The notes: generated by a model not told the origin, from the sequence alone. 64,000 bases of DNA from Trichococcus shcherbakoviae (GCF_963666195.1 NZ_OY762653.1:1893501-1957500); one strand, 5' to 3'; counted from the first letter of the stretch, positions 7,625 through 18,192 are shown. Made by a program: numbers and translations.

Positions 7625-8335
7625 ATGAATCGTCCATTCGACATCACTTATATTTGGAAGGCAGTGCCGGACATTCTGTCCGGTCTCGGCGTGACGTTGC
7701 AATTTTTGATCGGAACGATCGTGATCGGAGGCATCCTGGGATTTTTGGCGACCTGGGCAAGACTCCGCGGTCCAAAATGGCTGCGGGCAATCGTCCATAG
7801 CTATATCTGGATCATCCGCTGCACGCCTTCGATCGTCATGATGTTCTTGGTCTTTTACGGCTTGCCGGAGGTGCTGTTGGGTGTCTTCGGCATCGACATC
7901 AATAGCTGGAACCGCCTCTACTTTGTCGTCATCGCCCTGTCGCTCCTGTTCTCCGCACCTTGCTCGGAAATCATGCGTTCGGCTTACTTGGCGGTCGCTA
8001 AAGTGCAACGTGAGGCTGCCCTCAGCATCGGCCTTACGGAAGCGCAAGCGTTCAGAAGAATCGTTTTGCCCCAAGCGCTCGTGAGTGCGTTGCCGAACCT
8101 CGGAAATTCGTTCATCCTGTTGATGAAGGAGGGAGCTTTGGCCTACACCATCGGCATCGTCGACATTATGGGCAAAGGCCAGCTGATCATCGCGCGCAAT
8201 CTCGGCGGGTATTCGATCGAGACCTACATCGCCTTGGCGGGCATCTATTGGCTATTGACGCTGGCGATCGAAAAAGCGTTCAAGTTGGCGGAAGACAAAC
8301 TATCAGCAGGAAAACAACCGCTGCGCGCGGCCTAA
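7625..8335 (+). CDS. amino-acid ABC transporter permease, HisM/GlnP type
   Basis: 236 residues with about five membrane segments (for example LQFLIGTIVIGGILGFLATW and LYFVVIALSLLFSAPC). The HEAA-type permease family features are present: IIRCTPSIVMMFLVFYG for the RGTP-like loop, and [23 protein letters not shown], the cytoplasmic EAA loop that docks on the ATPase. It forms the membrane channel together with the next gene. AGGGAGG precedes the ATG, and 18 bp separate its stop from the next start. Confidence 0.9.
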   Translation: MNRPFDITYIWKAVPDILSGLGVTLQFLIGTIVIGGILGFLATWARLRGPKWLRAIVHSYIWIIRCTPSIVMMFLVFYGLPEVLLGVFGIDINSWNRLYFVVIALSLLFSAPCSEIMRSAYLAVAKVQREAALSIGLTEAQAFRRIVLPQALVSALPNLGNSFILLMKEGALAYTIGIVDIMGKGQLIIARNLGGYSIETYIALAGIYWLLTLAIEKAFKLAEDKLSAGKQPLRAA

Positions 8336-8353
8336 GAGAAAGGAGCAAGACGC

Positions 8354-9145
8354 ATGACCATTGATTTAGCCTATGTGCAGGAAATTCTGATCCTTGTGTT
8401 GAAGGGCATCCCGACAACACTGCGCTTGACCTTTATCCCCTTGCTGCTCGCGTTGCCGTTCGCTTTCCTGATCGCAGTGGCAAGACAGCGCAATCTCAAA
8501 GTACTGGCCCGTGTTTCCCAAGTTTATGTGTCCTTCATCAGAGGAACCCCTTTGATCGTTCAGATTCTGGTGATGTACAGCATCTTCCCGAGCCTGTTGA
8601 ATGTGTTCGTGAAAAGCAGGGGAATCGATTTCGACGTTTTCGGCATCAATCCGATCTACTACGCCTATATCGTCTTTACGCTGAATACGATCGCAATCCT
8701 GTCCGAAGTCTTCCGTTCGGCCCTCGAAACGGTCGACAAACGTCAGCTGGAGGCGGCCCTTTCGATCGGCCTGCTGCCGATCCAGGCCTACCGTCGCATC
8801 GTGATTCCACAAGCATTGGTGGCGGCAACGCCGAACTTGTGCAACAGCACCGTCAATCTGCTGAAATCGACCTCGCTGGCCTTTCTGATGTCGGTCCAGG
8901 ATATCACGGCCATCGCCAAGACGGAAGCGGCATTCGGCTACAATTATCTGGAGTCGTACCTTGTGATTTTCATTGTGTACATTGTGCTCTGTTCACTCGT
9001 TCAGGTGTTTTTCCAATTGTTGGAGCAGCGCTTGTCCCGCTACAAACGCGGGCGTAACATTGCCGTAAAATCAGAAAACCAACCGGAGTATTTTGTAGAT
9101 GCGCGAAAGGAGCGATACCATGCTGGAATTGAGGAATATTCATAA
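8354..9145 (+). CDS. amino-acid ABC transporter permease, second subunit
   Basis: 263 residues, related to the preceding permease. The segment [15 protein letters not shown] carries the conserved RGTP loop, and [23 protein letters not shown] is the EAA loop that contacts the ATPase. About five membrane helices are visible, and the C-terminal tail of about 40 residues is cytoplasmic. The last 26 bp overlap the start of the ATPase gene, which points to coupled translation. It is a heterodimer partner of the 7625-8335 product. Confidence 0.9.
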   Translation: MTIDLAYVQEILILVLKGIPTTLRLTFIPLLLALPFAFLIAVARQRNLKVLARVSQVYVSFIRGTPLIVQILVMYSIFPSLLNVFVKSRGIDFDVFGINPIYYAYIVFTLNTIAILSEVFRSALETVDKRQLEAALSIGLLPIQAYRRIVIPQALVAATPNLCNSTVNLLKSTSLAFLMSVQDITAIAKTEAAFGYNYLESYLVIFIVYIVLCSLVQVFFQLLEQRLSRYKRGRNIAVKSENQPEYFVDARKERYHAGIEEYS

Positions 9146-9860
9146 GAAATTCGGTGAACTGGAAGTCTTGAAAGGTGTGGACATCGCCGTTGAAAAGGGC
9201 GATATCGTCGTGATCCTGGGTCCAAGCGGTTCGGGTAAGACGACCTTGCTGCGCTGCATCAACTTCCTGGAGCGCGCCGACGAGGGTTCGCTGCATTTCG
9301 ATGAGATTCAGACCGAATTTTCGAAAGCAAGCAAGAAGGACATCAATGCGGTGCGGAAAAAATCTGCATTCGTTTTCCAGAATTACGGCCTGTTCGACAA
9401 CAAGACGGTATTGGATAACGTCACTGAAGGCCTGATCGTCGGACGCAAAGTTCCCAAAAAGGAAGCCATCGAAGCGGCTATCCGCGCCTTGGAAAAGGTC
9501 GGGCTGAGCGACCGCTTGGCCTACTATCCTTCGCAACTATCCGGAGGCCAACAGCAACGGGTGGGCATCGCCCGCGCCCTCGCGGTCAACCCGGACGTCA
9601 TCCTGTTCGACGAGCCCACTTCGGCTTTGGATCCGGAACTTGTGGGCGAAGTGCTGCAAGTGATCCGCAAACTGGCGGAGGAAGGCACCACTATGGTCAT
9701 TGTCACGCATGAAATGACCTTCGCCAAGGAAGTGGCCAACCGCGTCATCTTCATGGATCAGGGGGTCATTGTGGAGGAAGGCGCCCCTGAAGCTATTTTC
9801 GGCAATCCGAAAGAAGCCCGCACCAGAGGGTTCCTGCAGCGGATTTTGGCCCGCGCTTGA
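9120..9860 (+). CDS. amino-acid ABC transporter ATP-binding protein, GlnQ type
   Basis: 246 residues from the ATG at 9120, which has AAAGGAG seven bases upstream; an in-frame start at 9099 is less likely. Walker A is GPSGSGKTT, the signature is [15 protein letters not shown], Walker B is [14 protein letters not shown], and the switch histidine is in VTHEM. It energises import by the two permeases encoded just upstream. It ends the cluster, and a terminator lies at 9884-9921. With the binding lipoprotein it makes a complete importer under the T-box leader. Confidence 0.93.
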   Translation: MLELRNIHKKFGELEVLKGVDIAVEKGDIVVILGPSGSGKTTLLRCINFLERADEGSLHFDEIQTEFSKASKKDINAVRKKSAFVFQNYGLFDNKTVLDNVTEGLIVGRKVPKKEAIEAAIRALEKVGLSDRLAYYPSQLSGGQQQRVGIARALAVNPDVILFDEPTSALDPELVGEVLQVIRKLAEEGTTMVIVTHEMTFAKEVANRVIFMDQGVIVEEGAPEAIFGNPKEARTRGFLQRILARA

Positions 9861-9883
9861 TCTAGCTGGCAGCTCCCTTATTT

Positions 9884-9921
9884 AGCTCGTCCTACCGTTC
9901 GCAACGGGGGCGAGCTTTTTG
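9884..9921 (+). terminator. rho-independent terminator of the T-box cluster
   Basis: AGCTCGTCC pairs with GGGGCGAGCT and is followed by T5. It marks the end of the 3316-9860 transcript. The remaining bases to 10076 show no gene. Confidence 0.8.
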
Positions 9922-10076
9922 TGGTTATTGGAAGTATCGGCGTTGCCTATCACAGTTGTTCGGAAATCAGAATTATCCTAAATCATCCTGTGATGGTAAG
10001 CTACTTGTACATACATATCAAAGAAATGAATTCCAACATAGGGATAAAAATAATGAGAATCGTCAGGAGGAACAGT

Positions 10077-11744
10077 ATGTTAAAAGATAAATGGGTCATC
10101 ACGACAACGCTAGCGATAAGTTTGGTGTTGGCGGGCTGTTCGACCGGGGATGCCGCAAATACGGAAAGCAGCGAAGGGGCAGCCGCTTCATCAGCCACAC
10201 CTGCCGCGGAGCAAGTCATCACTATCACGAATACGGGGGAGTTGGCTTCCTTGGACAACGCCATCTCAGCAGATAACTCCAGCTTGGTGGTGCTCGAGAA
10301 CGCAAATGAAGGTCTTTATCGCGTCGGTGACGAAGGCGCGTTTGAATTGGGTATCGCCGCCGAAGAGCCTGTCGTCAGTGAAGACGGACTGGAATATACT
10401 TTCAAGATTAGGGAAGATGCGAACTGGTCGAACGGTGATCCAGTGACCGCGGAAGATTTTGTTTATACCTATCAAAAAATTGTGGATCCGGCTACGGCTT
10501 CTCCGAATATCAATAAACTGTACCCGTTGAAAAATGCCGAAGCGATCAACAATGGAGAGTTGGACAAAGCGGACTTGGGCGTGGAAGCGATCGACGAAAA
10601 GACCGTGAAGTTCACTTTGGGCAATCCGACCGCTTATTTCAAGGATTTGTTGGGGACGTCCTCTTATTTGCCGCAGAACCACCAAGTGGCGAGCGAGTTG
10701 GGCAGCGCCTACGGAACGAACAGTGAAAACACTGTGTACAACGGACCTTTTGTGGTGGAAGGTTGGGATGGCACGGATCTGAACTGGTCGATGGTTCCAA
10801 ACGAAGCTTATTGGGACGCGGAAAACGTCAAATTGGATCAGATCAACTGGGAAGTCAGCAAAGAAATCGCCACGAACATCAACTTGTTCGAATCCGGTGA
10901 AGTCCAGTTGACGCAGATCAGCAATCCTTACATTGAACAATATGCAGGATCCGACGCTTTGGTGACGGAACCGAAAGCTCTGTCCGGCTATGTCTGGTTT
11001 AACCAAGGCCGCACGAGCACAGCCAATGTCCATCTGCGGAAAGCTCTTTCTACTTCGTTCGACAAGGAAGCGTATGTGGATACCGTTTTGAATGACGGTT
11101 CCGTGCCTTCGAATGGTTTTGTGCCTTCCAATTACGCCTTCAATCCGGAAACCGATGAAGATTTCCGCGAAGAGAGCGGCGATTTGGCAGTCTACGATCT
11201 GGAAACGGCACAGGCCGAGTGGGAAACCGCTAAGGAAGAATTGGGCATCGAAACATTGTCGATCGAATTGCTGACTTCCGATACCGAAACTTCCAAGACG
11301 ACTGCCGAATTTCTGCAATCACAATGGCAACAGAACTTGCCCGGTTTGACGATCACAATCCGCAATGTGCCGCTGAAGAGCCGGATGGAATCGACCACGA
11401 ACGGTGATTACGACATCGCCTACGGAACGTATACCCCGAGTTACGCCGATCCGATTGCCTTTCTGGAGATGTATGAATCCACAAGCGGCCTGAACAGTTC
11501 GCGCTTTGCGGATGAAGGTTACGATGCCTTGTTGGACGACACCAGAAGCACGTATGCGAACGATCCGGAACAACGTTGGGAAACACTGTTGGCGGCGGAA
11601 GAAACCTTGATTGCCGAGAACGCCGTGAATGCGCCGATCTATCAAGGCGCCAACGCCAACTTGGTCGATCCGTCCTTGAAGGATGTGCAGATCCAACCAG
11701 TGGGCGCAGCGATGTATTTCCGAACGGCTTACGTGGAAGAGTAA
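10077..11744 (+). CDS. oligopeptide ABC transporter substrate-binding lipoprotein (OppA family)
   Basis: 555 residues from the ATG at 10077, preceded by CAGGAGG; earlier in-frame starts would only add a basic non-signal stretch. The signal peptide ends in the lipobox LAGC and is followed by a Ser/Ala-rich linker. The mature chain has the family 5 solute-binding fold: EYTFKIREDANWSNGDPVTA, EDFVYTYQKIVDP, and late YGTYTPSYADPIAFLEMY. The length is typical of OppA/DppE. It stands alone without permease genes, so it probably feeds a peptide importer encoded elsewhere. Peptidase T follows 130 bp downstream behind a strong hairpin, so peptide uptake and tripeptide cleavage are encoded side by side. 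Confidence 0.92.
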   Translation: MLKDKWVITTTLAISLVLAGCSTGDAANTESSEGAAASSATPAAEQVITITNTGELASLDNAISADNSSLVVLENANEGLYRVGDEGAFELGIAAEEPVVSEDGLEYTFKIREDANWSNGDPVTAEDFVYTYQKIVDPATASPNINKLYPLKNAEAINNGELDKADLGVEAIDEKTVKFTLGNPTAYFKDLLGTSSYLPQNHQVASELGSAYGTNSENTVYNGPFVVEGWDGTDLNWSMVPNEAYWDAENVKLDQINWEVSKEIATNINLFESGEVQLTQISNPYIEQYAGSDALVTEPKALSGYVWFNQGRTSTANVHLRKALSTSFDKEAYVDTVLNDGSVPSNGFVPSNYAFNPETDEDFREESGDLAVYDLETAQAEWETAKEELGIETLSIELLTSDTETSKTTAEFLQSQWQQNLPGLTITIRNVPLKSRMESTTNGDYDIAYGTYTPSYADPIAFLEMYESTSGLNSSRFADEGYDALLDDTRSTYANDPEQRWETLLAAEETLIAENAVNAPIYQGANANLVDPSLKDVQIQPVGAAMYFRTAYVEE

Positions 11745-11776
11745 ACGGACAATAGACTGAAAACAAGCACTTGAGA

Positions 11777-11831
11777 AAATATCCGCTTAACGGGCGTGCC
11801 TTCAGAAGGCGACCGTTAGTCGGATATTTCC
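11777..11831 (+). terminator. long hairpin between oppA-like gene and pepT
   Basis: AAATATCCG and TAACGG pair with CCGTTA and CGGATATTT around a smaller CCTTC/GG inner hairpin. The trailing run is only moderately T-rich (TTTCCTTAT), so it may terminate weakly or stabilise RNA ends. Confidence 0.55.
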
Positions 11832-11874
11832 TTATATTGATATGAAAAGCGTCAAAGAAAGGCGGATGAGGTAT

Positions 11875-13176
11875 ATGTACGAAAATTTATTGGAAAGATT
11901 CATCGCATACGCAAAGGTCGACACGCGTTCGGATGACAGCAGCTACACGGTGCCGTCAACGCATAACCAGGTGACATTTGCCTTGGAGTTGGCAAAGGAA
12001 CTGATCAGAATCGGTCTGGAGGAGGTCGAATATAATGAAACGAACGGCTTTCTGACCGCGACCCTGCCAAGCAATACGGCAGAAGCAGTGCCGGTCATCG
12101 GTTTCATTGCGCATCTGGACACGGCCGATTTCAACTCAGTCAATATCCATCCACAGGTCCATTGTGCTTATGATGGCGGCGATATCGTCTTGAACGAGGC
12201 TGAAAAAATTATCCTCTCGCCGAAGGAATTCCCGCGCTTGCGGAACTATATCGGGGAGACGGTCATCACTACGGACGGCACGACCCTGTTGGGCGCCGAC
12301 GACAAAGCCGGCATTGCCTCGATCGTGACCGCCTGCGAGCAATTCATCGCGCATCCGGAACGGAAGCACGGGAAGATCCGTCTTGCTTTCGGACCCGATG
12401 AAGAACTTGGGGCTCGCGGGGCGAAACTGTTCGATGTGGACCGTTTCGCGGCCGACTTCGCCTACACGATCGATGGCGGGCCGATTGGAAATCTGACTTA
12501 CGACAATTTCAATGCAGCCCAAGCGGAACTCACCATCCGCGGTACGAGCGTCCATCCCGGTTCCGCAAAGGATACGATGGTCAACGCTTTGCTGGTCGCC
12601 AGCCAATTTGCGACAGCTTTGCCTCAGCACGAAACTCCGGAACGCACCAGTGGCTACGAAGGATACTACTTCCTGACTTGCCAGAGCGGGACCGTCGACG
12701 AAGTCAAACAGACTTACTACATCCGCGATCATGACCGGGACGGCTTTGCTGCCCGCAAGCGACTCTTCACCGAACAGGTGGCAACTTTCAACTCCCAATT
12801 TGCCGATCCGCGTATTTCCTTGACGTTGTTCGACCAATACTACAATATGCGCGACATCATCGAGCAGCATCCGGTCGTCGTTGACCTGGCTGTGCAGGCT
12901 TATGAATCCTGCGGCATCACGCCGGTCTTCAAACCGATGCGTGGCGGTACGGACGGCTGCATCATCTCGCACAAAGGCTTGCCGACCCCGAACCTGTTCT
13001 CCGGCACAGAAAATGGCCACGGGAAATACGAATTCGTGACGCTGGAGACGCTGGAGAAATCCGTCGATGTCATCATGGCGATCGCCGAAAAGAATGCTGC
13101 GTTGGTTGGAACTGCCGAGGTTGCCGGGAATACCGGGCATGTTGCGGTTGCCGAATACAGCGTGGAAATTGGATAA
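11875..13176 (+). CDS. pepT: peptidase T (tripeptide aminopeptidase, M20B)
   Basis: 433 residues from the ATG at 11875, where the chain opens MYENLLERFIAYAKVDTRSD as in other PepT proteins; two upstream in-frame ATGs (11842, 11866) are less likely. Zinc ligands are visible: His80 and Asp82 in IAHLDTADF, LLGADDKAG, the catalytic glutamates in PDEELGARG, and YTIDGG. GTSVHPGSAKDTMVNA lies in the lid/dimer domain and RGGTDGCIISHKGLPTPNLF near the C-terminus. It cleaves N-terminal residues from tripeptides in the cytoplasm. The gene follows the oligopeptide-binding protein gene and ends at a bidirectional terminator. Confidence 0.95.
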   Translation: MYENLLERFIAYAKVDTRSDDSSYTVPSTHNQVTFALELAKELIRIGLEEVEYNETNGFLTATLPSNTAEAVPVIGFIAHLDTADFNSVNIHPQVHCAYDGGDIVLNEAEKIILSPKEFPRLRNYIGETVITTDGTTLLGADDKAGIASIVTACEQFIAHPERKHGKIRLAFGPDEELGARGAKLFDVDRFAADFAYTIDGGPIGNLTYDNFNAAQAELTIRGTSVHPGSAKDTMVNALLVASQFATALPQHETPERTSGYEGYYFLTCQSGTVDEVKQTYYIRDHDRDGFAARKRLFTEQVATFNSQFADPRISLTLFDQYYNMRDIIEQHPVVVDLAVQAYESCGITPVFKPMRGGTDGCIISHKGLPTPNLFSGTENGHGKYEFVTLETLEKSVDVIMAIAEKNAALVGTAEVAGNTGHVAVAEYSVEIG

Positions 13177-13196
13177 CTATAAACGGATATGATGCC

Positions 13197-13233
13197 AAAA
13201 AAACGGATTCCGCAGCGGAATCCGTTTTTTTCT
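13197..13233. terminator. bidirectional terminator
   Basis: AAAAACGGATTCCGC pairs with GCGGAATCCGTTTTT. It lies between the convergent pepT (+) and S-formylglutathione hydrolase (-) genes and overlaps the latter's last codon region. Confidence 0.88.
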
Positions 13234-14062
13234 ACCCCAAATAGTCTGTATGGAATTGCAGATGTTCTTCTATAAAGGAAGCAATCGTAAAGTAACTGTG
13301 ATCGTAGCCGTCGAGTTTTTGGTAGCTCACTTTTTTGCCGGCAGCGGCTTGCAGGAAGGCTTCCTCATTGAGCTGGACATCATAAAAATTGTCAGCAGTG
13401 CCTTGTGAAATATGGATGGGAGGAACTGTAGGGCTTTGCGCGATCAAGCTGGTCGTATCCCAAGCTGTCCAATCTTTTTCATCGGATCCCAAGTAGGCGG
13501 TGAAGGCTTTTTGGCCCCAAGGAACCTGTGACGGATTCAGGATAGGTGCGAAAGCGGAAATGGAGCAGTAGCGTTCCGGATTTTTCAATCCGATCACCAA
13601 TGCGCCGTGTCCGCCCATCGAATGACCCATGATACTCTCTTTTCCTGAAAAATTCAGAATCAGACTGTAGACAAGCTGAGGCAGTTCTTCCGTCAAATAG
13701 TCATACATCCGATAATTTTTTTCCCACGGGTCCTGGGTCGCGTTCAGATAGAAACCGGCGCCTTGGCCCAGATCCCAGCTTTCATCATCCGCCACATCCG
13801 TTCCGCGCGGGGAAGTGTCAGGCATGGCAATGGCCAGTTGGTGTTGGTTTGCGTATTTTTGGAATGCGCCTTTTTGGCTGAAGTTATCGTCCGTGCAAGT
13901 CAGTCCCGAAAGCCACCAAACCAAAGCTATTGGCTTGTTGTCCGTTTGTTTCGGCAGGAAAAGGCTGAAAACCATGTCGCAATTCAGTGTTTCAGAATAG
14001 TGACGGTATTTTCTTTGTTCACCCTCAAATACTTTATGCGTTTCGATCAAGGTTGTTGTCAT
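13232..14062 (-). CDS. S-formylglutathione hydrolase
   Basis: 276 residues from the ATG at 14062, which has a GGAG site nine bases upstream; an ATG at 14077 is also in frame but overlaps the dehydrogenase stop. It is an esterase-D-type alpha/beta hydrolase: PIALVWWLSGLTCTDDNF near the N-terminus, the nucleophile elbow GHSMGGHGAL, and the late catalytic histidine in GYDHSYFTI. It hydrolyses S-formylglutathione to formate and glutathione, the second step of formaldehyde oxidation. It is transcribed just after the class III alcohol dehydrogenase, which does the first step, with a gap of 4 bp. Confidence 0.93.
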   Translation of the reverse strand: MTTTLIETHKVFEGEQRKYRHYSETLNCDMVFSLFLPKQTDNKPIALVWWLSGLTCTDDNFSQKGAFQKYANQHQLAIAMPDTSPRGTDVADDESWDLGQGAGFYLNATQDPWEKNYRMYDYLTEELPQLVYSLILNFSGKESIMGHSMGGHGALVIGLKNPERYCSISAFAPILNPSQVPWGQKAFTAYLGSDEKDWTAWDTTSLIAQSPTVPPIHISQGTADNFYDVQLNEEAFLQAAAGKKVSYQKLDGYDHSYFTIASFIEEHLQFHTDYLG

Positions 14063-14066
14063 ATCA

Positions 14067-15273
<1,207 letters not shown>

Positions 15274-15305
15274 CTATGATTAATTTAATGAAAAGAGGCT
15301 GCCCG

Positions 15306-15644
15306 ATGATCCAATACCAAGAGAAAGAATTTTACAATACAAAAGATTTAGCCCTATCTGTTGTGGGTGGAAGATGGAAAATTGCAATCATCTGGTCCTT
15401 GCTCCACAACGGTACGCTGCGGCTGAGCGAGTTCAACAAGATCCTTCCTGACATCAACCAACGGATGTTGATCCGCCAGTTGCGGGAGCTGGAGCGCGAC
15501 CTGATCATCGCAAGGACGGTTTATCCAGTTGTTCCTCCGAAAGTCGAGTATCACCTGACCGAAATCGGCAAGGAATTGGCGCCTGTCGTCCAATCCATTT
15601 GCGACTGGGGAGACCAATATCTGAAAGTGATAACGGAGGAATAG
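15306..15644 (+). CDS. HxlR-family transcriptional regulator
   Basis: 112 residues from the ATG at 15306, which has AAGAGG seven bases upstream. The family pattern is clear: LALSVVGGRWKIAIIWSLL, LRLSEFNKILPDINQRMLIRQLREL as the winged-helix recognition part, and YHLTEIGKELAPVVQSICDWG near the end. Several HxlR proteins sense aldehydes or electrophiles through cysteine; the only cysteine here is in SICDWG near the C-terminus, not in the usual N-terminal position. It is divergent from the formaldehyde detoxification pair and most likely controls it. A perfect hairpin at 15694-15726 ends the gene. Confidence 0.9.
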   Translation: MIQYQEKEFYNTKDLALSVVGGRWKIAIIWSLLHNGTLRLSEFNKILPDINQRMLIRQLRELERDLIIARTVYPVVPPKVEYHLTEIGKELAPVVQSICDWGDQYLKVITEE

Positions 15645-15693
15645 TCTCTGATTGAATCATTAGCTGGAAGATTATCAGGCTGCAAGAATCCTG

Positions 15694-15875
15694 AAAGCCC
15701 GCCAAAACCGTTTTGGCGGGCTTTTAGTGCTGAAAGATGAGTGGAATACCCCGCCAAAAACCAGTTGGCCGCTTATCTCAGCGGATATAACGCAAAATAA
15801 ACGGCCAAACGACCGTTGGCGGGTTAATTCAGCCAAATCAAAAGAAAAATACCCCGCCACACCTCTTTTGGTGGT
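15694..15875. repeat. 51-52-bp periodic palindrome array A (CCCGCC family, 4 units)
   Basis: Units start at 15698, 15750, 15802 and 15853 (spacings 52, 52, 51). Each is a 22-23-bp palindrome with arms like CCCGCCAAA and TTTGGCGGG. The first is perfect (CCCGCCAAAA, CCG, TTTTGGCGGG) and, being flanked by A and T runs, also acts as the terminator of the hxlR-type gene. The DNA between units is not conserved. Confidence 0.85.
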
Positions 15876-15918
15876 TTCCGGTTCTGGCTGAGCCCGAAAA
15901 GGCCAAAAGGGTTCTGGC

Positions 15919-15947
15919 TTTACTTCAGGCTACGTTTGTTCGATAAT
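15919..15947 (+). promoter_or_regulatory. promoter candidate for the nfeD-flotillin operon
   Basis: TTTACT (15919-15924) and GATAAT (15942-15947) are 17 bp apart, about 60 bp before the ATG at 16007. I see no clear sigma-W type sequence, which drives the related pair in Bacillus subtilis. Confidence 0.5.
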
Positions 15948-16006
15948 GAACATGTATGCGGCTCATTTTTATTACAAAATTTTGGCTGAAAGGAGGGTGA
16001 TGAAAT

Positions 16007-16591
16007 ATGATTACACTTTTTCAAACGATTGAGCCGTTGGAATTGCTGTTCATCATTGGTGTGGCCGGCACTGTCCTGACATTCCCGCTCAATGATATTT
16101 TGTCCGTGGGCTTCTACGACATCACTGACTTTTTCCTGGGTATTTTGATGACGAGCCTGCTCGTCAATGCGCTGCAAAAATCGGATGGCTGGTCATTTGG
16201 CTTGTTCGCATCGGCTTTTCTGGTTGTTTCAGCCATCATCATCGCCTTCAAAATTTTCTTTGTACTGCCCTTATTGAAACGGGCAGAAAACAGCACCATC
16301 ACGAGTTCAAAAGATTTGGAAGGCAAAGAAGCGACGGTGACTGTGCCAATCGGGCAGAAAACGATCGGGGAAATCATCGTATCGACCGGATTCGGTAAAA
16401 TGAACAGAATGGCGCTTATCTATGCCTGTTCCGCTACGGAGGATGTGTTGAACATCGCCAACGGGGAAACGGTGTTGATCATTGAAGTTCGGGATAATAT
16501 CGCATATGTAACACCGTACAAAAATGCTGTCCACGATTTGGTGGATGAGCCTACTACATGGAATCAAAAAAAATATAAAGGTGGGAAATAA
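16007..16591 (+). CDS. NfeD-like membrane protein (YuaF type)
   Basis: 194 residues. The N-terminal half has about three membrane segments (LELLFIIGVAGTVLTF, FFLGILMTSLLVNAL, ASAFLVVSAIIIAFKIFFVL). The C-terminal half is a soluble OB-like NfeD domain beginning LEGKEATVTVPIG and containing GETVLIIEVRDNIAYV. The arrangement of an NfeD-like gene directly before a flotillin gene matches yuaF-floT of Bacillus subtilis, where the proteins help organise membrane microdomains. The flotillin start codon follows its stop without any gap, so the pair is an operon. AAAGGAGGGTG is a strong ribosome site. Confidence 0.88.
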   Translation: MITLFQTIEPLELLFIIGVAGTVLTFPLNDILSVGFYDITDFFLGILMTSLLVNALQKSDGWSFGLFASAFLVVSAIIIAFKIFFVLPLLKRAENSTITSSKDLEGKEATVTVPIGQKTIGEIIVSTGFGKMNRMALIYACSATEDVLNIANGETVLIIEVRDNIAYVTPYKNAVHDLVDEPTTWNQKKYKGGK

Positions 16592-18106
16592 ATGACGAAT
16601 TTTTTGGATCAGTTTATGGGTATCGGTATCTTAGTGATTTTACTGGTGGTGGCCTTGATAATTTTCATCGGACGATACAAGACGGCTTCGCCGGATAAGG
16701 CACTGATCGTCAGCGGGAGTTTTCTTGGCAGAAAAAATACTTATATAGATAAAGCGACAGGCAACACGATGAAAGTTGTCCGCGGCGGCGGTACTTTTGT
16801 CATCCCGGTATTTCAGACAGCCAAGGAGCTATCGCTCTTGTCGAGCAAGTTGGAAGTCAGCACGCCGGCTGTCTATACGGAGGAAGGGGTTCCCGTCTCT
16901 GCGGATGGAACAGTCATCATCAAGGTCGGTTCCACAGTGGAAGAGATTGCCACCGCGGCAGAGCAATATTTGAGCAAGCCGACAGAAGATCTGGAGAATG
17001 AAGCCCGTGAGGTTTTGGAGGGCCATTTGCGGTCCATTCTGGGTTCCATGACAGTCGAGGAAATCTATAAGAACCGTGATAAGTTCTCACAAGAAGTGCA
17101 AGCAGTCGCCAGTGTGGACCTTGCGAAGATGGGCTTGGTCATCGTTTCTTTCACTGTGAAGGAAGTGACGGATGAAAATGGTTATCTGGATGCCCTTGGG
17201 CAACCGCGTATCGCCCAAGTCAAACGGGATGCGTATATCGCTCAGGCAGAAGCCGATAAGGAAACGCGCATCAAGCGTGCCCAAGCGGAACAAGAATCGC
17301 AACAAGCCGAAATTTTGAGAGAGACCCAAATCGCGGAATCGAATAAACAAAAAGAATTGAAGTTGGCTGCATTCCGCCAAGAACAAGACGTCGCCAAAGC
17401 GAAAGCGGATAATGCCTATGCTTTGGAAAAAGCGCAGCTTGATATCTTATTGAAAGAAAAAGAAATGAACGTTGAAATCACGGAACGTGTGAAACAAATC
17501 GAACTGGAAGAAAAAGAAATCGTCCGGAGAGAAAAACAATATGATGCAGAAGTGCGGAAGAAAGCAGATGCAGAGCGGTATGCCATCGAAACAAAGGCGG
17601 CTGCCGACAAACAAAAAGCGATCTGGGAATCCGAAGCGCGGGCGAAGGAGAAAGAGCTGAACGGTTTGGCGGAATCCGCCAGCATCCTTGCGATCGGGGA
17701 AGCCGAAGCGAAAGCGAAGGAAGCTTTAGCGAACGCATTGAAACAATACGGGGAAGCGGCCATCTTGACGATGCTGATCGAAAAATATCCGGATATCGTG
17801 CGCGCTGCCGCTGAGCCTATTTCCAATATCGACAGAATCACGGTGATAGATGGCGGCAACGGCAGCCAAGGCGCTGCCAAAGTAGCCAATTATGCCAGCC
17901 AAGTCCTGGCTGCCACTCAGGAAGGTCTCAAAGAAACGACCGGCTTGGATGTGACGGCGTTGATCGAATCGTTCGTCGGAAACAAAAATATCGGCAGTAA
18001 ATTGGGTGTGATCAATGAGACAATGGCAGCTGAAATTTCAGCAGATAAGACGATCAGTCCATCGGAAGCCGGCAAAGAACCGGAAATGGAAACAGCCGTT
18101 TCTTAA
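16592..18106 (+). CDS. floT: flotillin-like protein (SPFH/band 7)
   Basis: 504 residues. An N-terminal membrane segment (GIGILVILLVVALIIFIGRY) is followed by an SPFH domain at about residues 30-190 (VRGGGTFVIPVFQ, EGVPVSADGTVIIKV, LRSILGSMTVEEIYKNR). A long alpha-helical region rich in Glu, Lys and Ala (about residues 210-390) should form a coiled coil with the flotillin EA repeats (AIGEAEAKAKEALA). Its C-terminus is alanine-rich. It would assemble at the inner face of the membrane with the NfeD-like partner encoded immediately upstream and support membrane fluidity and stress tolerance. The symbol is by analogy to B. subtilis. Confidence 0.93.
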   Translation: MTNFLDQFMGIGILVILLVVALIIFIGRYKTASPDKALIVSGSFLGRKNTYIDKATGNTMKVVRGGGTFVIPVFQTAKELSLLSSKLEVSTPAVYTEEGVPVSADGTVIIKVGSTVEEIATAAEQYLSKPTEDLENEAREVLEGHLRSILGSMTVEEIYKNRDKFSQEVQAVASVDLAKMGLVIVSFTVKEVTDENGYLDALGQPRIAQVKRDAYIAQAEADKETRIKRAQAEQESQQAEILRETQIAESNKQKELKLAAFRQEQDVAKAKADNAYALEKAQLDILLKEKEMNVEITERVKQIELEEKEIVRREKQYDAEVRKKADAERYAIETKAAADKQKAIWESEARAKEKELNGLAESASILAIGEAEAKAKEALANALKQYGEAAILTMLIEKYPDIVRAAAEPISNIDRITVIDGGNGSQGAAKVANYASQVLAATQEGLKETTGLDVTALIESFVGNKNIGSKLGVINETMAAEISADKTISPSEAGKEPEMETAVS

Positions 18107-18154
18107 AAGCAGACATACAAGTTAGGCTTGCAAACAGAATACGCATAAAATCAG

Positions 18155-18192
18155 AATCCTTCGGAAGCATAAGAGCTCCGAAGGATTTTTTG
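18155..18192 (+). terminator. rho-independent terminator after floT
   Basis: AATCCTTCGGA pairs with TCCGAAGGATT and is followed by T6. Confidence 0.85.

Noticed and set aside
10266-11318. 350-codon minus-strand frame inside the oppA-like gene
   Set aside because: Antisense shadow of the clear OppA-family coding sequence.
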